This document shows, in pieces, positions 25,769-34,310 of a stretch of DNA of 64,000 bases. Origin of the DNA: Micromonospora chaiyaphumensis (GTDB taxonomy: Bacteria; Actinomycetota; Actinomycetes; Mycobacteriales; Micromonosporaceae); NCBI RefSeq assembly GCF_900091435.1, contig NZ_FMCS01000006.1, forward strand, positions 425,594 to 489,593, written 5' to 3'. The stretch's first letter is position 1. Each line of letters begins with the position of its first letter. The position numbers and the translations under genes are program-made. The notes below the pieces were generated by a model that searched no databases, was not told the DNA's origin, and was given only the letters and a program-made list of their open reading frames with translations.

Positions 25769-25774
25769 TAGGCT
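25769..25774 (+). promoter_or_regulatory. Leaderless -10 box TAGGCT
   Basis: TAGGCT ends seven bases before ATG 25782 and no Shine-Dalgarno is present, so the aminotransferase mRNA probably starts at its initiation codon. Confidence 0.5.
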
Positions 25775-25781
25775 CGTGCGC

Positions 25782-26876
25782 ATGACCGCCGAGCAGCTGA
25801 TCTCCTTCGCCCGTGGCGCTCCCTCGTTGGACATCGTCGATGTCGAGGGGCTCAAGGCCGCCGCCGTCCGCGCCTTCGACGCCGACCCCGCCGGGATCAC
25901 GGCGTACGGCACCTCCGTCGGTTACCCGCCCCTGCGGAAGTGGATCGCGGAGAAGCACGGCGTCGAGGCCGACCAGGTGCTGATCACCAACGGCTCGCTC
26001 CAGGCCGACGCGTTCCTGTTCGACCACCTGGTCCGCCGGGGCGACGCCGTGGTGGTCGAGCGCCCGACGTACGACCGGACGCTGCTCAACCTGCAGCAGA
26101 TGGGCGGCGAGATCCACGGCGTGACGATCCAGCCGGACGGTCTGGACACCGCCGAGCTGCGCAAGCTGCTGGAGTCGGGCGTCCGGCCCCGGCTGGCCCA
26201 CGTCATCCCGAACTACCAGAACCCGGCCGGCGTGACCCTCTCCCTGGAGAAGCGTCGCGAGCTGCTCGACCTGGCCGCCGAGTACGGATTCACGATCTTC
26301 GAGGACGACCCGTACGCGGACATCCGCTTCCGGGGCGAGCCGCTGCCCTCGATGCTGTCGATGGACAGCCGGGGTGTCGTGGTGCACGCCTCCAGCTTCA
26401 CCAAGACGGTCTGCCCGGGCGTCCGGGTCGGCTACCTGGTCGGCCCCGCGGACGTGATCGCGACGATCGCCAAGCGGGCCACCAACCTCTACATCTCGCC
26501 CGGCATGGTCTCCGAGGCGATCGTGCACCAGTTCTGCGTGTCGGGCGAGATCGAGCGGTCGATCCACACGGTGCGGAGCGCGCTCGGCGAGCGCGCCGTG
26601 GTGCTGGCCGAGTCGCTGCGCCGGCACATCCCCGAGGCGCGGTTCGTGGAGCCGGACGGCGGCTACTTCCTCTGGGTCGAGCTGCCCGAGGACGTGGACG
26701 TCGACCGGCTGGCCCCGGCGGCGGCCGAGCGCGGCGTCGCGGTGGTCAAGGGCAGCGACTTCATGATCGACGGCGGCCGGCACGCGCTCCGGCTGGCCTT
26801 CTCCGCGGTGACGGCCGACCGCATCGACGAGGGCGTCCGCCGGCTGGCCGAAGCGATGGCGGCCGTCCGAGGCTAG
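25782..26876 (+). CDS. PLP-dependent aminotransferase, class I/II (LysN/MocR-like)
   Basis: 364-aa fold-type I aminotransferase without a DNA-binding domain. It has the motifs ITAYGTSVGYPPLRKWIA, ITNGSLQADAFLFDHL, PNYQNPAGVTLS, FEDDPYADIRF and the PLP lysine in SSFTKTVCPGVRVGYL. It resembles 2-aminoadipate or aromatic/branched-chain aminotransferases. The gene is monocistronic, leaderless and divergent from cysQ over about 200 bp. The exact amino donor is not readable from sequence. Confidence 0.85.
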   Translation: MTAEQLISFARGAPSLDIVDVEGLKAAAVRAFDADPAGITAYGTSVGYPPLRKWIAEKHGVEADQVLITNGSLQADAFLFDHLVRRGDAVVVERPTYDRTLLNLQQMGGEIHGVTIQPDGLDTAELRKLLESGVRPRLAHVIPNYQNPAGVTLSLEKRRELLDLAAEYGFTIFEDDPYADIRFRGEPLPSMLSMDSRGVVVHASSFTKTVCPGVRVGYLVGPADVIATIAKRATNLYISPGMVSEAIVHQFCVSGEIERSIHTVRSALGERAVVLAESLRRHIPEARFVEPDGGYFLWVELPEDVDVDRLAPAAAERGVAVVKGSDFMIDGGRHALRLAFSAVTADRIDEGVRRLAEAMAAVRG

Positions 26877-26878
26877 TC

Positions 26879-26900
26879 TTCTGTCGGGTTTCCGACAGAA
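26879..26900 (+). terminator. Hairpin after the aminotransferase gene
   Basis: A perfect 9-bp stem TTCTGTCGG with CCGACAGAA and loop GTTT begins three bases after the stop codon. The rest of the gap to 27246 (about 350 bp) holds no supported gene. A possible -10 TAACCT at 27210-27215 lies 31 bp before corA. Confidence 0.65.
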
Positions 26901-27246
26901 TGGCGATACCGGCCGGTCCGGCTCTCCCGCTGGGCCGGCCGGCGGCCCACAATGCTGCGAGCGCCGCTCACCTTTCCTCGGTGACCGGTCCGCCGACCGG
27001 GGAGCCACGGGCCACCCCCGTCCGGGCCGCCGGCGCGCACAGCACAACTCCCGCCCCCAATGGGTGCCGGGTGGGCCGTGTCGCCCCTCACCCCCCTGAC
27101 GCGGCCGGCCCGCCCGGCGCCGTCACCCGCCCCCGGGCGGGCGTGACGCGGGTCGCAGCCCGGCCGGCCGCCCCGCGCTCGCCCGCGCTGCACCCCGTCC
27201 CGATCGGCGTAACCTGCAAGCCGCAGCTTCGTGGAGAGGGGGCGAG

Positions 27247-28395
27247 ATGACGGACCGGGTGGCACGCGACCGCAGCGCCGGGCAGAACGGCGACCGGGCA
27301 CCCAGACCACGGGCCTGGGCGGCCCCGGTACGCGCCATGTCGCGCATCCTCAACGCCGACGGCACCCCGCGCACGACCCAGCCGGCCGACGCGGGGCGGA
27401 GCGGCATCGTCAACTGCGGCCTCTACGTCGACGGCGAGCGCCGGCCCGGCGAGTGGCACTACGCCGAAGCCCTGGCCGCCGCCCGCGAGGAGCGGAACGG
27501 CTTCGTCTGGCTCGGCCTGCACGAGCCGGAGCTGGAGGAGATGACGGCGATCGCGGCCACCTTCGGCCTGCACGAGCTGGCCGTGGAGGACGCGGTCAAG
27601 GCCCAGCAGCGGCCCAAGCTGGAGCGCTTCGGCGACGTCGCCTTCCTGGTGCTGCGCACCGCCCGCTACTGCGAGCACACCGAGCTGACCGAGAACTCCG
27701 AGGTGGTGGAGACCGGCCAGGTGATGCTCTTCATCGGGCCGAACTTCCTGATCAGCGTCCGGCACGGGGACGCCTGCCGGCTGTCGCCGGTCCGGGCCGA
27801 CCTGGAGGCGAAACGGGACCTGCTGGAGCACGGCCCGTGGGCCGTCGCGTACGCGGTCACCGACCGGGTGGTGGACCTCTACCTGGAGGTGGCCGACCGG
27901 CTGGAGGACGACCTCGACGTGCTGGAGGCGGACGTCTTCGACCGGCAGGGCAGCGGGCGGATCCAGCGGATCTACCAGATGAAGCGGGAGCTGGTGGAGT
28001 TCAAGCGGGCCGTGGTGCCGTTGCAGCGCCCGCTGCTCACCCTCACCTCGCAGGTCAACCGGGAGGTGCCGCAGGAGGTGCGGCGCTACTTCCGGGACGT
28101 GCAGGACCACCTCAGCCGCACCGTCGAGCAGGTGAACTCCTACGACGACCTGCTCAACTCGATCCTCCAGGCGCGGCTGGCCCAGGTCACCGTCGACCAG
28201 AACAACGACATGCGCAAGATCGCGGCCTGGGCGGCGATCGGTGCGGTGTGGACCGCCATCGCGGGCATCTACGGCATGAATTTCAAGTACATGCCGGAGC
28301 TGGGCTGGACGTACGGCTACCCGGGCGTGTGGGCGCTCATGCTCATCTCGTCGTTCACGCTCTACCGGCTGTTCCGCCGCAACGGCTGGCTCTGA
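27247..28395 (+). CDS. corA: CorA-type magnesium/cobalt transporter
   Basis: 382-aa divalent-cation channel of the inner membrane. The long acidic and helical cytoplasmic domain is followed by two C-terminal helices. The hallmark YGMNF lies at 342-346 between them, with the expected positive C-terminal end (RLFRRNGWL). An N-terminal extension of about 70 residues precedes the CorA domain. ATG 27247 has a purine-rich GGAGAGGGGGCGAG upstream. It is monocistronic. Confidence 0.9.
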   Translation: MTDRVARDRSAGQNGDRAPRPRAWAAPVRAMSRILNADGTPRTTQPADAGRSGIVNCGLYVDGERRPGEWHYAEALAAAREERNGFVWLGLHEPELEEMTAIAATFGLHELAVEDAVKAQQRPKLERFGDVAFLVLRTARYCEHTELTENSEVVETGQVMLFIGPNFLISVRHGDACRLSPVRADLEAKRDLLEHGPWAVAYAVTDRVVDLYLEVADRLEDDLDVLEADVFDRQGSGRIQRIYQMKRELVEFKRAVVPLQRPLLTLTSQVNREVPQEVRRYFRDVQDHLSRTVEQVNSYDDLLNSILQARLAQVTVDQNNDMRKIAAWAAIGAVWTAIAGIYGMNFKYMPELGWTYGYPGVWALMLISSFTLYRLFRRNGWL

Positions 28396-28407
28396 CCCCG
28401 CAGACGG

Positions 28408-28449
28408 AAGCGCCGGCCGCGTGGGGCGTACCCCCGCGCGCCGGCGCTT
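28408..28449. terminator. Convergent hairpin terminator
   Basis: A 10-bp stem AAGCGCCGGC with GCCGGCGCTT encloses a further G/C-paired region and is followed by TTCC, between corA and the DUF5324-like gene. Confidence 0.6.
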
Positions 28450-28465
28450 TCCGGTGACCGTCGGG

Positions 28466-29236
28466 TCAGCGGCGACCGCTGGACTTGGCGGTGCTCCGGC
28501 CGTTCTGCGTGGCCTTGGTGACGTCGTCCGCCGGGCGGCCGGAGACGTCCCGGGCGCCCTCGGCGACCGAGGGGACCTTGTCGGTCGGCTGGATCACCGG
28601 CTGGCTGCTCGACGTGGCGGTCGAGGCGCTGCCGCTGCCGGCCACCGCCGAACTGCCGGCGCCGGTCGGGCCGGCCTGGGTGACCTTCGCGGTCGCGTCG
28701 GGGGTCTCCACCACGATGGTGTCCACGTCCTCCCGCATCGGGTCCAGCTTGCCGGTCGGGTCGTACTCGGCCCATTCCTGCTGCTCGCGGCGACGGCGCA
28801 TGGCCATCGCACCGGCCAGGCCGGCGACGGTCCCGGCGACCAGCAGGCCGGTCGTCATGCCGCGCGACCTCTTCTGCTTCTTCTTCGCGGCCTTCATGTT
28901 CTTCGCCTTCACCTTCTTGCTCATGGCGGCCTGCTTGGCGGTGGCGGCCTTCCGGCTGGTCAAGGCCTTGCCGGCGGCCTCGGCCTGGGCATTGCGCATC
29001 GCCATGAGCAGCGGCGCGAGTGCGGCGACCGTCGATGCGACACCGCTCGACGCCCGGTCCCGGACGACGATCGCGGTGGGCCCGACGGCGCCCCGGGCTG
29101 CCTGGACCCGCGGGCCGACCGAGGCGCCGGCACCCTTCGCCGCGTGCGTGGCGGCCTGCCTCAGGTGACCGATGCCCTGGTTCAGCTCCGCCCTCGCGAG
29201 CTGCCCCTGGGTCTTGCGCCGCCCGATTCCAAACAC
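28466..29236 (-). CDS. DUF5324-like Ala/Lys-rich membrane-associated protein
   Basis: 256-aa protein. An N-terminal helical Ala/Gln/Arg-rich part leads to a strongly basic stretch (MSKKVKAKNMKAAKKKQKR, ~residues 128-146), a single hydrophobic helix GLLVAGTVAGLAGAMAM and then RRRREQQEWAEYDP, an acidic region and a disordered Ser/Thr tail. The architecture and the location beside cyclophilin and rhomboid genes fit what I recall of the actinobacterial DUF5324 family; no function is known. GTG 29236 is chosen because a full AGGAGG stands seven bases upstream. An upstream in-frame ATG would add 11 residues. Confidence 0.6.
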   Translation of the reverse strand: MFGIGRRKTQGQLARAELNQGIGHLRQAATHAAKGAGASVGPRVQAARGAVGPTAIVVRDRASSGVASTVAALAPLLMAMRNAQAEAAGKALTSRKAATAKQAAMSKKVKAKNMKAAKKKQKRSRGMTTGLLVAGTVAGLAGAMAMRRRREQQEWAEYDPTGKLDPMREDVDTIVVETPDATAKVTQAGPTGAGSSAVAGSGSASTATSSSQPVIQPTDKVPSVAEGARDVSGRPADDVTKATQNGRSTAKSSGRR

Positions 29237-29353
29237 GGTCCCACCTCCTGGGAGTTGTTCCTCCGTCATCCTCCACCTTCGGATGCCTCCGCATGGCCAG
29301 ATCGGGCACATGGGAGGATCCGCATGGAACTGACCAACGAGTGAGGAGTACCC

Positions 29354-29884
29354 GTGGCCGAGGCTGTCTACGCCACCTTGCACACCAACGCTGGCCCGAT
29401 CCGGTTGGAGCTCTTCCCGAACCACGCGCCGAAGACCGTCCGCAACTTCGTGGAACTGGCCGAGGGCACCCGGGAGTACATCGACCCGCGCACCGGCCAG
29501 CCGGGCAGCGGGCCGTACTACGACGGCACCATCTCGCACCGCGTGATCAGCGGCTTCATGATCCAGATGGGTGACCCGACCGGCACCGGTCGCGGTGGCC
29601 CGGGCTACAAGTTCGGCGACGAGTTCCACCCGGAGCTGCGCTTCGACCGGCCGTACCTGCTGGCGATGGCGAACGCCGGGCCGGGCACCAACGGCTCGCA
29701 GTTCTTCATCACGGTGGGCCCGACGCCGCACCTGAACAACCGGCACACCATCTTCGGGCAGGTCGCGGACGAGCAGTCGGCGAAGGTCGTGGACTCGATC
29801 GCCAACACCCCGACCGGCCCGAGCGACCGGCCGCTCCAGGACGTGGTCATCGAGCGCGTCGAGATCGAGCGCAAGCCGGCCTGA
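29354..29884 (+). CDS. Cyclophilin-type peptidyl-prolyl isomerase
   Basis: 176-aa cytoplasmic cyclophilin catalysing cis-trans isomerisation of X-Pro bonds. Active-site segments are FHRVISGF-like SHRVISGFMIQMGDPTGTG, MANAGPGTNGSQFFI and HTIFGQV. GTG 29354 follows GAGGAGT at five bases. The gene pair with the rhomboid gene 25 bp downstream is a conserved actinobacterial arrangement as far as I recall. Confidence 0.92.
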   Translation: MAEAVYATLHTNAGPIRLELFPNHAPKTVRNFVELAEGTREYIDPRTGQPGSGPYYDGTISHRVISGFMIQMGDPTGTGRGGPGYKFGDEFHPELRFDRPYLLAMANAGPGTNGSQFFITVGPTPHLNNRHTIFGQVADEQSAKVVDSIANTPTGPSDRPLQDVVIERVEIERKPA

Positions 29885-29896
29885 GCGTCGCGCGGG

Positions 29897-29902
29897 TACC
29901 TT
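29897..29902 (+). promoter_or_regulatory. Leaderless -10 box TACCTT
   Basis: TACCTT ends seven bases before ATG 29910. No Shine-Dalgarno is visible, so the rhomboid gene may have its own leaderless promoter besides read-through from the cyclophilin gene. Confidence 0.45.
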
Positions 29903-29909
29903 TGCTCGC

Positions 29910-30857
29910 ATGACTGAGCGCTCCGGGCAGGCAGGCGACGCCACCGGCGGGCCGGCGCCGACCACTCCGGTCTGCTACCGGCACCCCGGCCGGGAGACGT
30001 ACGTCCGGTGCACGCGCTGTGACCGGCCGATCTGCCCGGAGTGCATGCGGGACGCCTCCGTGGGCCACCAGTGCCCGGAGTGCGTCAGCGAGGGACGCCG
30101 CAGCGTGCGGCCGGCGCGTACCGCCTTCGGGGGCGGTGCCGCCGGCCGCCAGGGCTACGTCACCAAGACCCTGATCGCACTGAATGTGCTGGTCATGGTC
30201 CTTTCCATCGCCTCCGACCGGGGCGGGGACGCCGCCGCCGGGGGGTCCGGCTTCGGCGGCCTCATGGGCGGCTCGACGCCGCTGACCAACTGGGGCGCCG
30301 TGCTGGGCTACGCCCCGTACGTTGCCTTCGGCGAGCCGCACGGCGTCGCCGCCGGTGAGTGGTACCGGCTGGCCACCGCGATGTTCCTGCACTACGGCCT
30401 GGTGCACCTGCTGCTCAACATGTGGGCGCTCTGGGTGCTGGGGCGCAACCTCGAGGCGGTGCTCGGCCCGCTGCGGTTCCTGGCGCTCTACCTGATCGCC
30501 GGGCTCGGCGGCAACGTCGCCGTCTACCTGTTCAGCGCCCCCAACCAGCCCGCCGTCGGGGCGTCGACGGCCATCTTCGGCCTGTTCGCCGCGATCTTCG
30601 TGATCCTGCGCCGGCTGGGCCGGGACACGTCGGCCATCGTGCCGATCCTCGTGATCAACCTGATCTTCACGTTCACCGTGCCGGGCATCTCGGTGGCCGG
30701 GCACCTCGGCGGCCTCGTGGTCGGGGCGCTGATGGCCCTGGTCCTGGCGTACGCCCCGCGGATGCGGCGCACCGCCTTCCAGGTCGCCGGCGGGACGATC
30801 CTGCTGGTGGCGCTGCTCGGGCTGATCCTCGTCCGCACGGCCACGCTGACCGGCTGA
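29910..30857 (+). CDS. Rhomboid-family intramembrane serine protease with N-terminal zinc-binding box
   Basis: 315-aa polytopic protease. Residues 22-58 form a B-box-like zinc site (CYRHPGRETYVRCTRCDRPICPECM, given here only in part: C, H and C ligands alternate). Six hydrophobic segments follow. The catalytic serine is S219 in VGASTAIFGL and the catalytic histidine is H265 in GHLGGLVVG. Thr replaces the usual Gly after Ser in the GASG motif. The target is unknown. Confidence 0.88.
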   Translation: MTERSGQAGDATGGPAPTTPVCYRHPGRETYVRCTRCDRPICPECMRDASVGHQCPECVSEGRRSVRPARTAFGGGAAGRQGYVTKTLIALNVLVMVLSIASDRGGDAAAGGSGFGGLMGGSTPLTNWGAVLGYAPYVAFGEPHGVAAGEWYRLATAMFLHYGLVHLLLNMWALWVLGRNLEAVLGPLRFLALYLIAGLGGNVAVYLFSAPNQPAVGASTAIFGLFAAIFVILRRLGRDTSAIVPILVINLIFTFTVPGISVAGHLGGLVVGALMALVLAYAPRMRRTAFQVAGGTILLVALLGLILVRTATLTG

Positions 30858-30863
30858 CCAGGC

Positions 30864-30898
30864 GCGGCGGGCTCAGCGCGGGCGGCGGGCTCAGCGCG
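30864..30898. repeat. 17-bp tandem direct repeat at a gene end
   Basis: GCGGCGGGCTCAGCGCG occurs at 30864-30880 and again at 30882-30898. The second copy contains the stop codon of the minus-strand PH-domain gene, so the first copy is a duplicated gene end lying between the convergent genes. Confidence 0.6.
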
Positions 30899-31319
30899 CG
30901 GTGGCGCGGGCGGCCTCCAACGCGGCGGCGACCTCCTCGGGCGGCGCGTCCAGGTCGTAGCGGCCGAACAGGTGCAGCGACTCGCCCGCGTCGATCTCCA
31001 GCGTCTCGGCGGTGAGCCCGCGCCGGGTACGCCGCTCCACCCGGATCGCCTCCACGGCCGCCCAGGGCAGCCGCCGGCGGCGGGCGTAGCCCTGGATCAC
31101 GGTGATCCCCTCCCCGTCGGCGGCCAGCCGGACCGGCGCGACCAGGTCGCGCAGCGCCCAGCCGAGCAGCGCGACCGCGGCCAGGCCGGCGAGCACCAGC
31201 TGGATCCGGTCCTCGCCCGCGAACAGCAGGCCCAGCGCCACCAGGACGAGCGCGCCGAGCGCCTTGACCGCCGGCAGCACCGGCGGGACCCGCCACTGCC
31301 GGGCCGGGGGTGGAGTCAC
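30891..31319 (-). CDS. PH-domain membrane protein
   Basis: 142-aa protein with two adjacent hydrophobic segments (ALGALVLVALGLLFAG and LVLAGLAAVALLGWALRD) followed by a small beta-rich domain typical of the bacterial PH_6 family (VRLAADGEGITVIQGYARRRRLPWAAVEAIRV in part). The function of the family is unknown. GTG 31319 is preferred because it starts just before the first membrane helix; CATGCT six bases upstream could be a leaderless -10. Confidence 0.7.
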   Translation of the reverse strand: MTPPPARQWRVPPVLPAVKALGALVLVALGLLFAGEDRIQLVLAGLAAVALLGWALRDLVAPVRLAADGEGITVIQGYARRRRLPWAAVEAIRVERRTRRGLTAETLEIDAGESLHLFGRYDLDAPPEEVAAALEAARATAR

Positions 31320-31419
31320 GGTCCCAGCATGCCAGCCGGACGGCCCCCGGACCGGGGGGAGGACGACCGGCCGGGTCAGCACGTAGGATCGGGGCAAGCC
31401 AAGTTACCGGGGAGTAGTC

Positions 31420-32592
31420 ATGAGTGACGCGGTCATCGTCGGTGCGGTACGGACCCCGGTCGGGCGGCGCAAGGGCAGCCTCGCCGGTGTGCACCCGGTC
31501 GACCTCTCGGCGCACGTGCTGCGTGCCCTCGCCGAGCGGACCGGCATCGACCCCGGCGACGTCGACGACGTGGTGTGGGGCTGCGTGTCGCAGGTCGGCG
31601 AGCAGTCGTGGAACGTGGCGCGCAACGCCGTCCTCGCCGCGGGCTGGCCCGAGTCGGTCCCCGGCACCACGCTCGACCGCCAGTGCGGGTCCAGCCAGCA
31701 GGCGCTGCACTTCGCCGCCGCCACCGTCCTCTCCGGCCAGGCCGACCTCGTCGTGGCCGGGGGCGTCGAGTCGATGACCCGGGTGCCGATGGGCTCCAGC
31801 GTGGCCGGCGGGATGCCGTTCAGCCCGGCGATCCTCGAGCGCTACCGCGGCGTCGAGGGCGTCGCCGCGGACAGCCCGCTCCCGTTCAACCAGGGCGTCG
31901 GCGCCGAGCTGATCGCCCAGCGGTGGCGCTTCTCGCGCACCCAGCTCGACGAGTTCGCGCTGGCCAGCCACGAGAAGGTGGCCGCCGCACAGGACGCCGG
32001 GGCGTTCGACCCGGAGCTCGCGCCGGTGGCGCTGGCCGACGGCGCCAAGTTCAGCGCCGACGAGGGCATCCGGCGGGACACCTCGCTGGCCAAGCTCGGC
32101 GAGCTGGCCACCCCGTTCAAGGCCGACGGCGTGGTCACCGCCGGCTCCGCGTCACAGATCTCCGACGGTGCCGCGGCGCTCGCGGTCACCACCAGCGAGT
32201 GGGCCAGCCGGCACGGCCTCCGTCCGCTGGCCCGGGTGCACACCGCCGTGGTCGCGGCCGACGACCCGGTCACGATGCTCACCGCTCCCATCCCGGCCAC
32301 CGCGAAGGCGCTGCGCCGCGCGGGGCTGGGCATCGAGGAGATCGGGGTGTACGAGGTGAACGAGGCGTTCGCCCCGGTGCCGCTGGCCTGGCTGGCGGAG
32401 ACCGAGGCCGACCCGGAGCGGCTGAACCCGCGTGGTGGGGCGATCGCGCTCGGCCACCCGCTCGGCGGCTCCGGCGCCCGGATCATGACCACGATGCTCC
32501 AGCACATGCGCGACAACGGGATCCGCTACGGGCTTCAGACCATGTGCGAGGGCGGCGGCATGGCCAACGCCACCATCGTCGAGCTGCTCTGA
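31420..32592 (+). CDS. Thiolase (acetyl-CoA acetyltransferase family)
   Basis: 390-aa thiolase of fatty-acid or acetoacetyl-CoA metabolism. The acylated cysteine is C89 in DRQCGSSQQA, the catalytic His is H346 in ALGHPLGGSGAR and the second Cys is C376 in MCEGGG. NEAFAPVP supplies the conserved Asn. ATG 31420 has GGGGAG upstream, and TAGGAT at about 31384 is a plausible -10. Degradative and biosynthetic roles cannot be separated from sequence alone. Confidence 0.9.
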   Translation: MSDAVIVGAVRTPVGRRKGSLAGVHPVDLSAHVLRALAERTGIDPGDVDDVVWGCVSQVGEQSWNVARNAVLAAGWPESVPGTTLDRQCGSSQQALHFAAATVLSGQADLVVAGGVESMTRVPMGSSVAGGMPFSPAILERYRGVEGVAADSPLPFNQGVGAELIAQRWRFSRTQLDEFALASHEKVAAAQDAGAFDPELAPVALADGAKFSADEGIRRDTSLAKLGELATPFKADGVVTAGSASQISDGAAALAVTTSEWASRHGLRPLARVHTAVVAADDPVTMLTAPIPATAKALRRAGLGIEEIGVYEVNEAFAPVPLAWLAETEADPERLNPRGGAIALGHPLGGSGARIMTTMLQHMRDNGIRYGLQTMCEGGGMANATIVELL

Positions 32593-32621
32593 AATCGCTG
32601 GCCGCCGTCCCGGCCAGCGCC

Positions 32622-32627
32622 TAGCGT
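32622..32627 (+). promoter_or_regulatory. Leaderless -10 box TAGCGT
   Basis: TAGCGT ends seven bases before GTG 32635, again without a ribosome-binding site. Confidence 0.45.
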
Positions 32628-32634
32628 CCCGACC

Positions 32635-33612
32635 GTGACGACACCCGACTGGTCCGATCCGCTGTGGCGGGACGCCGCGCTGGCCTGGGTCGGTGACGCG
32701 CTGGGCCGGCACGGCCGCCGGGTGACCGGCCCGGTCGAGCCCCGGGTCCGCCCCTGGTCGCTCGTCTGGCGGGTGCCCACCGACGCCGGCCCGGTCTGGT
32801 TCAAGGCCAACAACGCGGGCACCCGCTTCGAGGCGGCACTCCTGGCCGAGCTGGCCCGGCTCGCTCCGGGGGCGGTGCTCGACCCGCTCGCCGTGGACCC
32901 CGTGCGCGGCTGGTCGCTGCTGCCCGACGGCGGTCCGAGCCTGCGCGACGTGCTCGCCGGGGACCTGACGCGCTGGGAGCGGGTGCTGCCCGCGTACGCG
33001 GCGGTGCAGATCGCCGTCGCGCCGCGGGTCGACCGGCTGCTCGCCGCGGGGGTGCCCGATCACCGGCCGGAGCTGATGCCGGCACTCCTGGACGGCCTGC
33101 TCGACGACTCCGGCGCCCTGCTGCTCGGCGAGCCGGACGGGCTGACCCCGGAACTGCACGCACGGCTGCGGGCGTACCGGCCGGAGTTCGCCGCGATCTG
33201 CCGGCGGCTGGCCGAGTTCGGGGTTCCGGCCAGCGTGCAGCACGACGACCTGCACGACGGGAACGTCTTCGTCACCGACGCCGGCTACCGCTTCTTCGAC
33301 TGGGGGGACGCCTCGGTGGCCCACCCGTTCGCCACCCTGCTGGTGACGCTCAACTCGGTGGCGCACGGCGCCGGGCTGGCGCCGGGCGACCCGGTGCTGG
33401 GCCGGCTGCGGGACGCCTACCTGGAGGCGTGGACCGACCGGCACGACCGGGCCGCCCTGCGGGAGGCCGCCGGGCTGGCCATGACGGTCGCCACGGTCAG
33501 CCGGTCACTGTCCTGGCGGCGCGCCCTGGCCACGCCCGATCCGGCCCGGTCCGAGTACGCGGCCGCCGTGCCCGGCTGGCTCGGCGAACTCTTCGCCGCC
33601 CCGCCGGGCTGA
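32635..33612 (+). CDS. APH-fold phosphotransferase family protein
   Basis: 325-aa kinase-like protein. The catalytic loop is QHDDLHDGNVF and the metal site FFDWGDASVAHP; VWFKANN holds the nucleotide-lobe lysine. Proteins of this type include antibiotic and small-molecule kinases, but most genomic copies are uncharacterised. It is monocistronic and probably leaderless. No resistance gene neighbour supports a drug-modifying role. Confidence 0.8.
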   Translation: MTTPDWSDPLWRDAALAWVGDALGRHGRRVTGPVEPRVRPWSLVWRVPTDAGPVWFKANNAGTRFEAALLAELARLAPGAVLDPLAVDPVRGWSLLPDGGPSLRDVLAGDLTRWERVLPAYAAVQIAVAPRVDRLLAAGVPDHRPELMPALLDGLLDDSGALLLGEPDGLTPELHARLRAYRPEFAAICRRLAEFGVPASVQHDDLHDGNVFVTDAGYRFFDWGDASVAHPFATLLVTLNSVAHGAGLAPGDPVLGRLRDAYLEAWTDRHDRAALREAAGLAMTVATVSRSLSWRRALATPDPARSEYAAAVPGWLGELFAAPPG

Positions 33613-33638
33613 CCGGACGGGCCGGGCGGAGCGGAATG

Positions 33639-33655
33639 TCGCACCGCAGGTGCGA
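33639..33655. promoter_or_regulatory. 17-bp palindrome TCGCAC-N5-GTGCGA, copy 1
   Basis: Arms TCGCACC and GGTGCGA are separated by GCA, 74 bp before ATG 33729. The same TCGCAC-N5-GTGCGA core recurs at 50981-50997 upstream of the flavohemoglobin gene. It could be an operator; it could also act as a weak terminator of the upstream kinase gene because TTT follows. Confidence 0.45.
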
Positions 33656-33686
33656 TTTGCACGGGTGGAAGTTCCAGAAATCGGGA

Positions 33687-33700
33687 GTGACCCATATCAC
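33687..33700. promoter_or_regulatory. CRP/FNR-type site GTGA-N6-TCAC
   Basis: GTGA CCCATA TCAC matches the core of the CRP/FNR-family consensus perfectly. It lies 28 bp before the start of the 170-aa gene. Confidence 0.45.
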
Positions 33701-33728
33701 CCCTGCTCACCTGCTCGTTGCATCTTGC

Positions 33729-34241
33729 ATGGACGTGTTCTCGCGAACGTTCCTTCCGGCCGCCGCCGAGACCGGCCTGGCGACCCAGACCGTCAGCCGG
33801 CACATGCCGGTCTTCCGCCGGTGCGTCGGCTCCGGCGACGCGACCATCCTGGTCACCCGCTGCAGCCGCCCGGACCACCCGATCGGCGGCGACTACCTCA
33901 TGCTGCTCACCCACCGCCGCCTGGTGGTCACCCGGCAGACCCGGGTGCTGCACCGGCTGCGCCTGCACCTCAACACCGAACTGCGCGAGCTGAGCAACGT
34001 CACCTGGAGCCCCGACCCCCGGTCGCACAGCCTGGAGCTGGCGGCGACCGCGATCGACGGGGTCCGGGAGCGCTTCCTCATCCGCACCCACCACCCGAAG
34101 CAGGTGTGGCAGCTCGACGCCCTGCTCAACCACGCCTTCCGGACCCGGCTCCGGACGCCCGCGGAGCGGCTGGTCGCCACCATCGGCCAGCCGCCGGCCG
34201 GCGCCCGCACGGCCGTGCTCCGTCCCGCGACGGTCCGCTGA
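33729..34241 (+). CDS. Hypothetical protein, possible PH-like fold
   Basis: 170-aa soluble protein that I do not recognise. It contains beta-strand-rich segments (GDYLMLLTHRRLVVTRQT, LELAATAIDGVRERFLIRTH) suggesting a small PH-like barrel such as those that convert membrane or protein signals. There is no signal peptide or membrane helix. The ATG at 33729 has no clear Shine-Dalgarno. The upstream region carries two palindromic sites, so expression is probably regulated. Confidence 0.55.
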   Translation: MDVFSRTFLPAAAETGLATQTVSRHMPVFRRCVGSGDATILVTRCSRPDHPIGGDYLMLLTHRRLVVTRQTRVLHRLRLHLNTELRELSNVTWSPDPRSHSLELAATAIDGVRERFLIRTHHPKQVWQLDALLNHAFRTRLRTPAERLVATIGQPPAGARTAVLRPATVR

Positions 34242-34310
34242 CCGGCTCCTTACCGAACCCGAACATTCCGCCGGCCACCCGGGCGGCCCCCGGTCGGTAA
34301 TCATGGGCCG